NCBI RefSeq assembly: GCF_002933775.1
Contig: NZ_BEWV01000177.1
Span: forward strand, 17,543 to 81,542
Direction: 5' to 3'
Length of the DNA stretch: 64,000 nucleotides
Origin: Prevotella sp. MGM1
Lineage (GTDB): Bacteria; Bacteroidota; Bacteroidia; Bacteroidales; Bacteroidaceae
Shown here: in pieces, positions 36,982 through 44,980 of the stretch
Layout of the letters: every line of letters starts with the position of its first letter
Numbering within the stretch: the stretch's first letter is position 1
Translations under genes and position numbers: made by a program
Notes under the pieces: generated by a model
The model's database searches: none
The model's input: the letters and a program-made list of their open reading frames with translations, nothing else
What the model was told of the DNA's origin: nothing

Positions 36982-38193
36982 ATGAAAAAAAGAAACATTC
37001 TCACACTGATTTGCATAGTGGCCGCAAGCATCAACGCACGTGCACAAGCCATAGACGGATCATGGAAAGGCGACATGAAAGTGGGACCGTCATCGCTGGC
37101 GGTCGTGATAAACATAAAAGACGGCAAGTGCACGATGGACAGTCCCGACCAGGGAGCGTTCGGCATAGAGACAACCGTAAACCACCTGTCGGCCGACTCA
37201 CTCAACATATCCATCCCCGCCATCGGAGGTAAACTTGCCGGACACCGGAATGGCGACACACTGAAAGGAGCTTTCGTACAGATGGGCATGAGCTTTCCTA
37301 TAGACCTCAAAAAGACCCTGATAGAACGGAAAAGACCGCAGACTCCACGGCCGCCGTTCGGATACACCACGGAAAAAGTGACATTCGACAATACGAAAGG
37401 AGGTGCCACGCTGTCGGGCACACTCACCTACCCTGCCGGATATGACGGCAAGGGCAATATACCGGTGATGATAATGGTATCGGGCAGCGGACAACAGAAC
37501 CGTGACGAAGAGCTGTTCGGCCACAAACCGTTTCTCATAATCGCCGACCACATGGCGCGGAACGGCATAGCCACACTGCGGTATGACGACCGTGGAACCG
37601 GCAAATCGACTGGCGACATTGCCAATGCCACCACTGCGGACGCCATGGAAGACGCCGCGGCCGGCATCGACTTTCTACGGGCGAGCGGCAAATTCGGCAA
37701 AACGGGAGTTCTGGGACACAGCGAGGGCGGCACGGTAGCTTTCATGCTGGCCGCACGCGGCAAGGCCGACTTCATCGTCAGCATGGCCGGGTGCGCCGTC
37801 AGGGGCGACAGCCTGCTCCTCGAACAGACCAAAGCCATATCCGGCATACACACACTTACACTCGAACAGATCAGGAACATGGCCAAGGCGCAGAACAACG
37901 CATGGACAAACCACTTCATAGACTTCTCGCCGAGAGAGGACATCGAACGTACCGAATGCCCCGTAATGGCAATAAACGGAGATAAAGACTTGCAGGTAGA
38001 CGCTACGATGAACCTCGAAGCCATTCGCCGCCACCTGGCCGGCAACAAGAACGTGAACATAAAGAAATACACGGGACTGAACCACATGTTCCAACACTGC
38101 GAGACAGGCAAAATAGGAGAGTATGCCGAAATAGAGGAGACCATGGCACCGGAAGTGCTCGAAGACATCGCCAAGTGGGTGTCGGAACAGTGA
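36982..38193 (+). CDS. Secreted alpha/beta hydrolase
   Basis: A 403-residue exported hydrolase. The signal peptide (MKKRNILTLICIVAASINARA) is followed by a beta-rich N-terminal domain (residues 25-110) and an alpha/beta hydrolase from about 125, beginning with IPVMIMVSGSGQQNRDEELFG. The nucleophile elbow is GHSEGG near residue 247, with DKDLQV and LNHMFQ providing the Asp and His. This two-domain layout is typical of Bacteroidota peptidase/esterase-like hydrolases. Substrate is unknown. It may share a transcript with the small RHH gene 45 bases upstream. Confidence 0.88.
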   Translation: MKKRNILTLICIVAASINARAQAIDGSWKGDMKVGPSSLAVVINIKDGKCTMDSPDQGAFGIETTVNHLSADSLNISIPAIGGKLAGHRNGDTLKGAFVQMGMSFPIDLKKTLIERKRPQTPRPPFGYTTEKVTFDNTKGGATLSGTLTYPAGYDGKGNIPVMIMVSGSGQQNRDEELFGHKPFLIIADHMARNGIATLRYDDRGTGKSTGDIANATTADAMEDAAAGIDFLRASGKFGKTGVLGHSEGGTVAFMLAARGKADFIVSMAGCAVRGDSLLLEQTKAISGIHTLTLEQIRNMAKAQNNAWTNHFIDFSPREDIERTECPVMAINGDKDLQVDATMNLEAIRRHLAGNKNVNIKKYTGLNHMFQHCETGKIGEYAEIEETMAPEVLEDIAKWVSEQ

Positions 38194-38220
38194 AGAACGT
38201 AATAATAAAGTCACGGATTT

Positions 38221-38433
38221 AACACTTTGTTTTTTGTAGAAACAGAAAAATCAAGGCGCTACGCATTGCGATACACAATGCGATAGCGCCTTGATCGCAA
38301 TACGGAAATCCGCCTTACTTCCCGCAACGGGCGGCTGAATGGAAGCCGTTCGGCTGCCGATTGCTTTCCGTTTAGCGGCTAAACGGAAAGCAACGGGATA
38401 CTAAACGCAACACAATCAGTATACTAAACGCAA
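38221..38433. repeat. Intergenic repeat island B with two hairpins
   Basis: This 565-base gap holds three elements. A 19-bp hairpin with one bulge lies at 38250-38295 (ATCAAGGCGCTA arm). A near-perfect palindrome with 16-base arms around a single G lies at 38361-38393 (TTGCTTTCCGTTTAGC arm). Two GCAACGGGATACTAAACGC-type units follow at 38390-38433. The string AACACTTTGTTTTTTG at 38221-38236 recurs exactly at 56053-56068. The units match islands A and C, so the region is a copy of a dispersed repeat family, not merely a terminator. Confidence 0.65.
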
Positions 38434-38704
38434 ACCAGAAATTTGCAAAAGCGGAATATCCAGAATATAAACAACATATATTTTTCGTATAACACTGATA
38501 TACACCATATTGCGTAAAACAGCAAAATACGCCGATATTTGCGGCCGACGTATTTTAATTTTCAAGCGACCGAAATATGAAAGACCTTTTGTAAACATTA
38601 TTCACTGCATTCAGAAAGATGCCGTTCCTACATTCATCATCATTTTTTACGGTGTCATTATCATATTATGTATCGTTTCTTGCTTGTGTCTCGTTTTTTT
38701 ATTT

Positions 38705-38712
38705 TACCTTTG
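38705..38712 (+). promoter_or_regulatory. -7 element for the 433-residue secreted protein gene
   Basis: TACCTTTG followed by C is a TAnnTTTG match 46 bases before the ATG at 38759. It lies inside the longer in-frame ORF that opens at 38510, so it supports the downstream start. Confidence 0.6.
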
Positions 38713-38758
38713 CAGAGTTAGGAAAAACAGCAAAAACACCGATACAAGCCTGATGAAT

Positions 38759-40060
38759 ATGAAAAAGAAAACAGTTTTTATTTTGATGATGGCACTGGCC
38801 ACGATTTCAGCCTCGGCACAAAACCCATATATAGTGAAGACACGTGGGGCAAAGAAAGCGGCCGTAACGAAAAGCACGGCAACGGCCGCCGAAGACGAAG
38901 CCGAGCCGGAGGCCCGCGACTTCATTGGCGAGAACTTCAGGTTTTACAGTCTCTGCGACTGGCAGGAAGGCATGAAATTCATGGTAATGCCCGAGAAATA
39001 CGATCTGATAGTCAACACGTTCTGCGACGCTGCCACGGGCAAGGAGGTGAGCAGCGGACGGCTGCGCCACAAAATAATGATATACAAGGGACACACAGAG
39101 ACACCCGAGGGATTTGCGCTTGTAAACTTCCTGTGCACGGACGACAACAAGAACTACTACTACCGGATACCGAACGGCACGTTTGAAGACTACTGCTACG
39201 GCAAGCTCGGAGTGCCCACCCTCGCCTATCTCGGCGACGTGGACATAGCCCGGGAAAAACTGATAGGCATGAAACTGTATACCAAGGCAACCCGTTACAG
39301 GGTGGACACAGAGATGGACGGCGACGGATTTGAGGAGATTTCGGTGCCGCTTAACGAGGAAGTGACCGTGAGGGCGGTAGGCGCAGGCAGCCGCAGCTGC
39401 CCGGTCAAGATTATCGTGGAAGACAAGAAAGGCCGCGAGTTCTATCAGAGCGTGGCCATGAGCAAGACAAACAGCGGCATGCGCGACGACGAGTTCATAA
39501 TGGACAAGGCAAAGTTTCTCTTCGCCGGATCGTTCGAACTGGCAGACGCCAATATCGCGGCGTCAAACGAATACTCCAAGTACATCGGGCGAAATGTATA
39601 CACCAAGTATCCGACGAAAATGGAAAACGCCTCGGGAGTGATGGTCGGCATTGCCCGCCTGTCGACATTCAGGATAGAGAAGATACAGACACAGAACGGA
39701 ACAAGATATGTGAGAATGACGCTGAAAAGCACCAACACCGGAGAGACGTTCGTAAAACAGGTGACATTCGTGAATGAAGACATCGCCGGCGACATCGACG
39801 GAGCGCGCGAAGACTACTATGGATACCTGTTCGGAGCAGGAATACCCGAGGGACTGAAAGGGCTGTCGGAAGCGAAACGTAAGATGATTCAAGAGGGTCG
39901 TGTGGCCGTGGGCTTCACAAAGCGCGAGGTGAGAATGGCAAAGGGCGAACCAGACAAGCACGCATCGGCGGAAAACGGCCGCACAGACTGGATATACAAC
40001 GACGGAACGATAGTCAAATTCACCAAAGACGGCAAGGCTTTCAAGACTGAACATCACTAA
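38759..40060 (+). CDS. Secreted protein of unknown function
   Basis: A 433-residue exported protein without a family I can name. I chose the ATG at 38759, which begins a good signal peptide (MKKKTVFILMMALATISASAQ) and has a promoter just upstream; an ATG at 38753 is equivalent. After a low-complexity Lys/Ala/Glu linker the protein has a strand-rich domain (ARDFIGENFRFYSLCDWQEG onwards). The C-terminal 60 residues (EGRVAVGFTKREVRMAKGEP, then WIYNDGTIVKFTKDG) have the pattern of an SmpA/BamE-like fold, in which a helix-GxP-strand module recurs. Localisation is periplasmic or outer surface. It is monocistronic, bounded by repeat islands on both sides. Confidence 0.75.
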   Translation: MKKKTVFILMMALATISASAQNPYIVKTRGAKKAAVTKSTATAAEDEAEPEARDFIGENFRFYSLCDWQEGMKFMVMPEKYDLIVNTFCDAATGKEVSSGRLRHKIMIYKGHTETPEGFALVNFLCTDDNKNYYYRIPNGTFEDYCYGKLGVPTLAYLGDVDIAREKLIGMKLYTKATRYRVDTEMDGDGFEEISVPLNEEVTVRAVGAGSRSCPVKIIVEDKKGREFYQSVAMSKTNSGMRDDEFIMDKAKFLFAGSFELADANIAASNEYSKYIGRNVYTKYPTKMENASGVMVGIARLSTFRIEKIQTQNGTRYVRMTLKSTNTGETFVKQVTFVNEDIAGDIDGAREDYYGYLFGAGIPEGLKGLSEAKRKMIQEGRVAVGFTKREVRMAKGEPDKHASAENGRTDWIYNDGTIVKFTKDGKAFKTEHH

Positions 40061-40077
40061 GGACAAAGGCATACAGA

Positions 40078-40176
40078 GCTTTCTTTAATCGCAAAAGGCA
40101 CGGAGGCACACAGGCTAATCCAGTATGATATGGTATAGCCGTATGCGCCTCCGTGCCTTTTGCGATTAAAGAAAGC
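40078..40176. repeat. Very long inverted repeat (30-bp perfect arms)
   Basis: Positions 40078-40107 and 40147-40176 are exact reverse complements (arm starts GCTTTCTTTAATCGCAAAAG), separated by a 39-base loop. It begins 18 bases after the stop of the secreted protein gene. It may terminate transcription, but the arm length exceeds ordinary terminators and no long T-run follows. The rest of this gap (40061-40455) holds only the promoter element of the MATE gene. Confidence 0.85.
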
Positions 40177-40316
40177 AGTTCATAACCCACCGCAATTCAC
40201 ATAACGATACGATGCCAAAAAGCGGTTTCCTGTTGTTTTCTTCTCCACCGAAAGACAAAACACACGGTTTCAGACCGAAATAGATGTCTGAAACACCGTA
40301 AATGACAGTTTATTTG

Positions 40317-40324
40317 TAACTTTG
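40317..40324 (+). promoter_or_regulatory. -7 element for the MATE transporter gene
   Basis: TAACTTTG followed by C matches TAnnTTTG, 139 bases before the preferred ATG. Confidence 0.5.
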
Positions 40325-40455
40325 CAGACCGAAACACTGACTGCCGGTGGATTTATGCCGGCACGTACAAGTATCGACACTAAAAATACAAGGAATTGAA
40401 ATCAGGGAAAGACAAGAGCGGGAAACTGCTGGCATACATACGCGACGGACGGGCA

Positions 40456-41811
40456 ATGACAAGACGGGAAAAACTGCGCCTCATCATCGAGATGAGTATC
40501 CCGTCGATGCTGGCTCAACTGTCATCGGTGCTGATGTTCTTCATAGACGCCGCCATGGTGGGCAGTCTCGGAGCGCGGCAGTCGGCATCCATCGGCCTGG
40601 TGGAGTCTACCACGTGGCTCTTTGGCGGACTGCTCGGTGCCGCCTCCATGGGTTTCTCGGTCCAGGTGGCCCACTGCTTCGGGGCGGGCAACTTCGAGCG
40701 GGCACGCCGTGTGTTGCGGCAGGGCATTGTGTGCACCCTCATTTTCAGCACCGCGCTCATGCTCACGGCCGTTGCCATCCATTCTCGACTGCCGTTCTGG
40801 CTGGGCGGCGGCGCCGACATCGCAGCCGACGCGTCTATGTATTTCCTAATATTCTCGCTTGCCCTGCCCATGTTACAGATGTCGAGCCTTGCCGGCAGCA
40901 TGCTCAAATGCAGCGGTAACATGCGCATCCCGAGCATGCTCAACATCATGATGTGCGCTCTCGACGTGGCGTTCAACTACATATTCATATTCGTCATAGG
41001 CCTGGGTGTTGCCGGTGCCGCCGTCGGCACTCTGATGGCTATAACCGTGACGGCCTGCATGATGATGTATTTCATGATATTCCGCCCCGGCAAACTGTCG
41101 CTAAAAGGACGCCCGGGATCGTTCCGCCCAACGGCCGACTGCGTGAAAGCGGCTTTCAAGATCGGAGCGCCCATGAGCCTGCAACAGATACTTATGGGCA
41201 GCGCACAGATAGTGAGCACGGCCATCGTGGCTCCGCTCGGCAACATATCGATAGCGGCAAACACGTTCGCAATCACAGTGGAGAGCATCTGCTACATGCC
41301 GGGCTACGGCATAGCCGAGGCCGCCACCACGCTCGTGGGACAGGGACTGGGCGCCGGACGCCGGATGCTCACCCGCAGCTTCGCCCGTCTGTCGGTGGCA
41401 CTTGGAATGACGGTGATGACACTCATGGCGGTACTCATGTTCGTCTTCGCCCCCGAGATGATGGCTATAATGACTCCCGTGGAAGACATACGCGCACTCG
41501 GCACCGCCGCACTGCGCATCGAGGCGTTCGCCGAACCGATGTTCGCGGCGGCCATCGTCTGCTACGGAGTATTCGTGGGAGCGGGCGACACGCTGAAACC
41601 TGCCATCATGAACCTTGCCAGCATGTGGGCCGTCAGGTTGTCGGCCGCCGCCATCCTCGCCCCGCACTATGGCCTGCGCGGAGTATGGGTAGCCATGGCG
41701 ACAGAACTGATATTCCGTGGCGCCATATTCCTCATCCGACTGTTCAAAGGCGGATGGATGGAAACAACAAAGAAAGAAGAACCGTTAAAAAAGGGAAACG
41801 CGCCGGATTAA
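40456..41811 (+). CDS. MATE family efflux transporter
   Basis: A Na+- or H+-driven multidrug/metabolite exporter with 12 predicted transmembrane helices in two MatE repeats. I prefer the ATG at 40456 (MTRREKLRLIIEMSIPSML), giving 451 residues and the usual short cytosolic N-terminus; a TTG at 40396 would add 20 residues. Family segments include QLSSVLMFFIDAAMVGSLG in the first helix and GYGIAEAATTLVGQGLGAG in the second half. Its stop codon is the last base before the convergent capsule-edge remnant. The gene is GC-rich like the core genome and probably not part of the capsule locus. Confidence 0.92.
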   Translation: MTRREKLRLIIEMSIPSMLAQLSSVLMFFIDAAMVGSLGARQSASIGLVESTTWLFGGLLGAASMGFSVQVAHCFGAGNFERARRVLRQGIVCTLIFSTALMLTAVAIHSRLPFWLGGGADIAADASMYFLIFSLALPMLQMSSLAGSMLKCSGNMRIPSMLNIMMCALDVAFNYIFIFVIGLGVAGAAVGTLMAITVTACMMMYFMIFRPGKLSLKGRPGSFRPTADCVKAAFKIGAPMSLQQILMGSAQIVSTAIVAPLGNISIAANTFAITVESICYMPGYGIAEAATTLVGQGLGAGRRMLTRSFARLSVALGMTVMTLMAVLMFVFAPEMMAIMTPVEDIRALGTAALRIEAFAEPMFAAAIVCYGVFVGAGDTLKPAIMNLASMWAVRLSAAAILAPHYGLRGVWVAMATELIFRGAIFLIRLFKGGWMETTKKEEPLKKGNAPD

Positions 41812-41920
41812 AGATACCCACGCTTCAGGCGCCAGAAGCGTTGATAGACATGAAAGAAAGGATCCCAAAGTACTTCGCGGGGGAAATAGGCGATAAAGAA
41901 TATTTCAACCTGCCTTATCT
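41808..41920 (-). pseudogene. Remnant of a second nucleotidyltransferase C-terminus
   Basis: After the stop of the nucleotidyltransferase gene (41923), another minus-strand frame stays open for about 36 codons and ends at 41808. It reads QVEIFFIAYFPREV, LWDPFFHVYQRFWRLK, and resembles the end of the neighbouring protein (LLPNEAWANFLVKFKRV) in the spacing of P-x-E, W, F and R. I read it as the leftover C-terminus of an older allele, fused out of frame to the present gene by recombination. Codon use is also more GC-rich than the gene it abuts. Confidence 0.4.
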
Positions 41921-41922
41921 TA

Positions 41923-43044
41923 TTATTTAATTCCTTTCGCAACTCTTTTAAATTTAACAAGGAAATTAGCCCAAGCCTCATTAGGGAGAAGTTTTCTGTA
42001 TTTTCTATACTGTCTCCAATGCAATGGCATTGCCATAATTTTTTGCCTGACAAAACCGACATTTCCTTTAAACGCAAATCGCTTTTTTCCAAAATTACCA
42101 CCGGTCCAGATATCATCTACAATTATATCTGCTCCAAAAGAAGAAATATCAAAAGGTATTTTGTCTCTCGATAATCCAAGTTCGGCAAACAACACATAAC
42201 CAATAGCTGCCGACATACGTTTAAGCCCTATCTGAGACAAATAACTATTCAAAGCATCTCTATCCAAACAACCAATCAGTTCTTGATCATTCAATACCAT
42301 AGCAAGGTCACACATCTGGCGCCAGCCAAGACCTTCATTTAACAAATGGTACTGTATATGGATTATAAGGTGAAGAACGGTCAACGTAGCTGGCAAAGTC
42401 CTGACCCTTGCTTCTCTGATTTTTACAAAACTCCCATTTTCCTCAATAAGCTCATCTTGTATAATCTTTTGTAAATTATCCTGATAACAACCATATTGCA
42501 TATCCGCTAATCTAATATGGTTTTCCACTATGACGTCTTCCAACCTATATGCCAGTTCTTTTTCATTCACCACAGAATAGCACCTTGTATTATTCTTTGC
42601 CCAAATATTTGCCTTTTCAACTTCTTGTCTTTTTGTGAAAAACAGGTCTATATCTCCTGCCTGACGATGATCAGGATAAGGATAGTAACGGCTTATCACC
42701 TGCCCTTTTATTACCATCGGGCTTAATCCCATGCTGGAAAAAAAATCACATATATGAATTACTCTATTGTCAAGTTTTTCGTTTTGAATTTCTATCTGTC
42801 TTACCAACATCACCCACCTTAACTTCAAGATTGTTGCCGGTTGTAAACCTTGTGGCAATAACTCCACTCCATCCAAAACGACTCCAACAACAGTTTGCAC
42901 CACTGACATTTGAAACAAAGCATCCCAATCTACATGTTCAAACAGACGTAAATCGGGTGATACTCTATACATTCCACATCTAAGAAGTTCCAAAAACTGC
43001 TCATTAATCATAATTACAGGCTTATTATCGGGAAAGACGGTCAT
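41923..43044 (-). CDS. Nucleotidyltransferase family protein (NTP_transf_5)
   Basis: A 373-residue protein of the uncharacterised nucleotidyltransferase family PF14907, often found in capsule loci. The active-site signature is HRQAGDIDLFFTKRQEVEKA near residue 125, with Gly-Asp-x-Asp like other pol-beta-type transferases. An ATG at 43011 (MINEQFLELL) is an alternative start. It closes the leftward capsule locus and is convergent with the MATE gene. It is AT-rich. Whether it modifies the glycan or another small molecule is unknown. Confidence 0.85.
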   Translation of the reverse strand: MTVFPDNKPVIMINEQFLELLRCGMYRVSPDLRLFEHVDWDALFQMSVVQTVVGVVLDGVELLPQGLQPATILKLRWVMLVRQIEIQNEKLDNRVIHICDFFSSMGLSPMVIKGQVISRYYPYPDHRQAGDIDLFFTKRQEVEKANIWAKNNTRCYSVVNEKELAYRLEDVIVENHIRLADMQYGCYQDNLQKIIQDELIEENGSFVKIREARVRTLPATLTVLHLIIHIQYHLLNEGLGWRQMCDLAMVLNDQELIGCLDRDALNSYLSQIGLKRMSAAIGYVLFAELGLSRDKIPFDISSFGADIIVDDIWTGGNFGKKRFAFKGNVGFVRQKIMAMPLHWRQYRKYRKLLPNEAWANFLVKFKRVAKGIK

Positions 43045-43304
43045 ACAAAAGAGAATTAAAGCAATAGAAAATAATTGTATATAAGTTACTTACATCTCTT
43101 TCCGACTCAGGGCGCATTAAACCATATAATTGATATCCATCTGGATAAAGGGTAATAATATTATGTTATAAAAAGAACGAAAAAAGCACATCACAAGCCT
43201 TTAATCACAACAAATCTATTGCAGTGTTCTTTTATTTAGCATTTTTCAAGACATTCATTATGCTTAATCCGATGAAAAATATTATATTCGCAAAATAAAT
43301 CAAT

Positions 43305-43677
43305 ATGAATAATCTTGCTAAAATATCAATATTGCTGATTATTGTCCTAAGCAGTTCCGCCTTTGGGGCTCAGCCAACAAGTAATAGAATAATCAGCAGC
43401 GCCGGGACACAAACTATAAATGCACCACAGGATTCTTTGGCTATGGATACGACAATGCAAGAAAAATCAGTAGATGAGACTAACATTGATTCATTGACAG
43501 TTGAACATAGCGCTATTGACACTACCTTATATCGGTCAGCAATGTTATATCAGGATAGTTTTCGCAACTTAAAGAAAACATATAATAAAGATGTTTTTTT
43601 AATTCAAATATGACCCATTCAAGGAAAAGATGAAAGAACCCTGGATAGGTGATATTTTGAAAGATTTTTTCAAATGA
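43305..43677 (+). pseudogene. Small secreted protein gene with a frameshift
   Basis: The first 102 codons encode an exported protein (MNNLAKISILLIIVLSSSAF signal, then a Ser/Thr/Asp-rich linker and RSAMLYQDSFRNLKK) and stop at 43613 in the context ATA-TGA. Moving by one base at about 43611 continues the reading as DPFKEKMKEPWIGDILKDFF up to a stop at 43675-43677, which looks like coding sequence in composition. So this is probably one gene of about 124 codons interrupted by a single-base insertion. It is on the plus strand inside the minus-strand capsule locus. Function unknown. The 260 bases upstream hold nothing I can identify. Confidence 0.5.
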
Positions 43678-43692
43678 TTATGAGAGTGTTTT

Positions 43693-44802
43693 TCATGTCG
43701 TTTCGGCTTCATAAACATACCTTGTTTGCTGTGCTATTATATTCCAATCATATGAGCCCATATCATAATTCACCCACGGCACCTGTCTCAGCATGACATC
43801 ACACAAACGGTCGGCCAGCATCTCCACATCTCCCAAACGGAAATAGCATTGTTCAGGAAGACCGACTTCCATATTGGCGGGAATATCGCTCACTACTACG
43901 GGCAGGCCGTAGCTCATGGCTTCAAGCAAAGCGATGGGCAGCCCCTCGTGCGAAGACGGCAGTACATAGCACATGGCGTTGGTGAGCAGTGAATGAAGCC
44001 TGACGCCTTTGACAAAGCCCGTAAGCACAACACCGTTATCGAGAGCCATGCGTTTAAGCCGACGGGAGTAATCGTCTTCAAAGTCGGTGTCACCGGCCAG
44101 TACAAGACGCGTATTGCCGTCTATGACACCCCGTTCTTTCAACATCGCAAATGCCTCGACCAAGTCATGAAGGCGCTTTTCGGGAACGAAACGGCACATA
44201 CCAAGGATATATCTGTTTTCCTCAATGCCAAGAGAACGGAAATAATCTGGAGCGGAACACTTTTCGGGAGCGGGAACACCGTTCGATATCACATGCACGC
44301 CACGAGTGCGGCCGTACTTATCGGCAATCAACCGCTCTATCACACGGGAAATAACGATGACATCGTCAGCAAACATGCAGCCCATCCGCTCACCGAGTTT
44401 CAGCATGGCCTTAGCCACTATCCCCCACTTGTCACGGTCATAATCGGGACCGTGATGAGTGAAAACGACTTTCAACCCTCTCATCTTGGCATACGGAACA
44501 AGCAACGCCGGGCCTATGGCATGGATATGGACAATGTCTGCCCCACACCTTTTCGCCTCGTTTATTGCCCTGAACGTATGTATTATGGCCTCAAACGACT
44601 TCTTCTTCGGCGTATCTACGTCTACGAGATGCACGCCGTTCCACCCGGTAAGCGGCTCACGTTCGGTCACGTAGTTCTTCCGGCGGGCCACTGTAACGTC
44701 GACACCCATGGCCGCTATCCTTGGGAACAGTTCCTCGCAATGGGTCTCCACGCCACCCATTATATTGGGAATGCCGCGCGTACCGGTAACAAAAACCTTC
44801 AT
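43693..44802 (-). CDS. Glycosyltransferase family 4
   Basis: A 369-residue retaining glycosyltransferase of the GT-B fold. The ATG at 44802 (MKVFVTGTRGIPNIMGGVETH) replaces an upstream in-frame ATG at 44859. The N-terminal segment RGIPNIMGGVE is the glycogen-synthase-like GT4 entry found in DUF1972-type rhamnosyl/galactosyl transferases, and the C-terminal domain carries the nucleotide-sugar site SSHEGLPIALLEAMSYGLPV with the EX7E motif. It is the second-to-last gene of the capsule locus and is more GC-rich than its neighbours upstream. Acceptor and donor are unknown. Confidence 0.9.
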   Translation of the reverse strand: MKVFVTGTRGIPNIMGGVETHCEELFPRIAAMGVDVTVARRKNYVTEREPLTGWNGVHLVDVDTPKKKSFEAIIHTFRAINEAKRCGADIVHIHAIGPALLVPYAKMRGLKVVFTHHGPDYDRDKWGIVAKAMLKLGERMGCMFADDVIVISRVIERLIADKYGRTRGVHVISNGVPAPEKCSAPDYFRSLGIEENRYILGMCRFVPEKRLHDLVEAFAMLKERGVIDGNTRLVLAGDTDFEDDYSRRLKRMALDNGVVLTGFVKGVRLHSLLTNAMCYVLPSSHEGLPIALLEAMSYGLPVVVSDIPANMEVGLPEQCYFRLGDVEMLADRLCDVMLRQVPWVNYDMGSYDWNIIAQQTRYVYEAETT

Positions 44803-44809
44803 GATATAT

Positions 44810-44839
44810 TTTGATTTTCGGATTTTTATATTACTTTTG
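44810..44839 (+). promoter_or_regulatory. Promoter of the 36-residue membrane protein gene
   Basis: TTTG at 44810-44813 and TACTTTTG at 44832-44839 are separated by 18 bases, matching the Bacteroidota -33/-7 pair. It lies 25 bases upstream of the small ORF ATG and points against the capsule operon. Confidence 0.7.
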
Positions 44840-44864
44840 CCCCATAGAGGCAATATCACAATTA

Positions 44865-44975
44865 ATGAAAAGATTTCTCACTGCATTATGGGAGCATCTC
44901 GTTTATGCGGGCATACTCGTCACGGTATGCTTCTCCTCATTGTGGCTGCTTGCCAAAGGGAAGAGAAAGAAGTAA
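44865..44975 (+). CDS. Small single-span membrane protein (36 residues)
   Basis: A short ORF with a strong promoter 25 bases upstream. It begins MKRFLTALWEHLVYAGI and ends in a basic cluster KGKRKK. A hydrophobic span covers about residues 13-29, so it is predicted to be a bitopic membrane peptide with an N-in or C-in orientation set by the terminal Lys. It lies in the gap between the glycosyltransferase (start 44802) and the acyltransferase (end 44981) on the opposite strand. Function unknown; comparable small membrane peptides act as regulators or toxins, but nothing here shows which. Confidence 0.6.
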   Translation: MKRFLTALWEHLVYAGILVTVCFSSLWLLAKGKRKK

Positions 44976-44980
44976 ATATC

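Noticed and set aside
41850..41930. Plus-strand ORF (MKERIPKYFAGEI...) after the MATE stop
   Set aside because: It overlaps the minus-strand remnant that reads as a nucleotidyltransferase C-terminus, has no promoter, and is only 26 residues long.
40953..41930. 325-residue plus-strand frame overlapping the MATE gene
   Set aside because: It is rich in Arg/His/Gly from the GC-rich out-of-frame reading of the MATE gene and lacks any membrane segment or motif.
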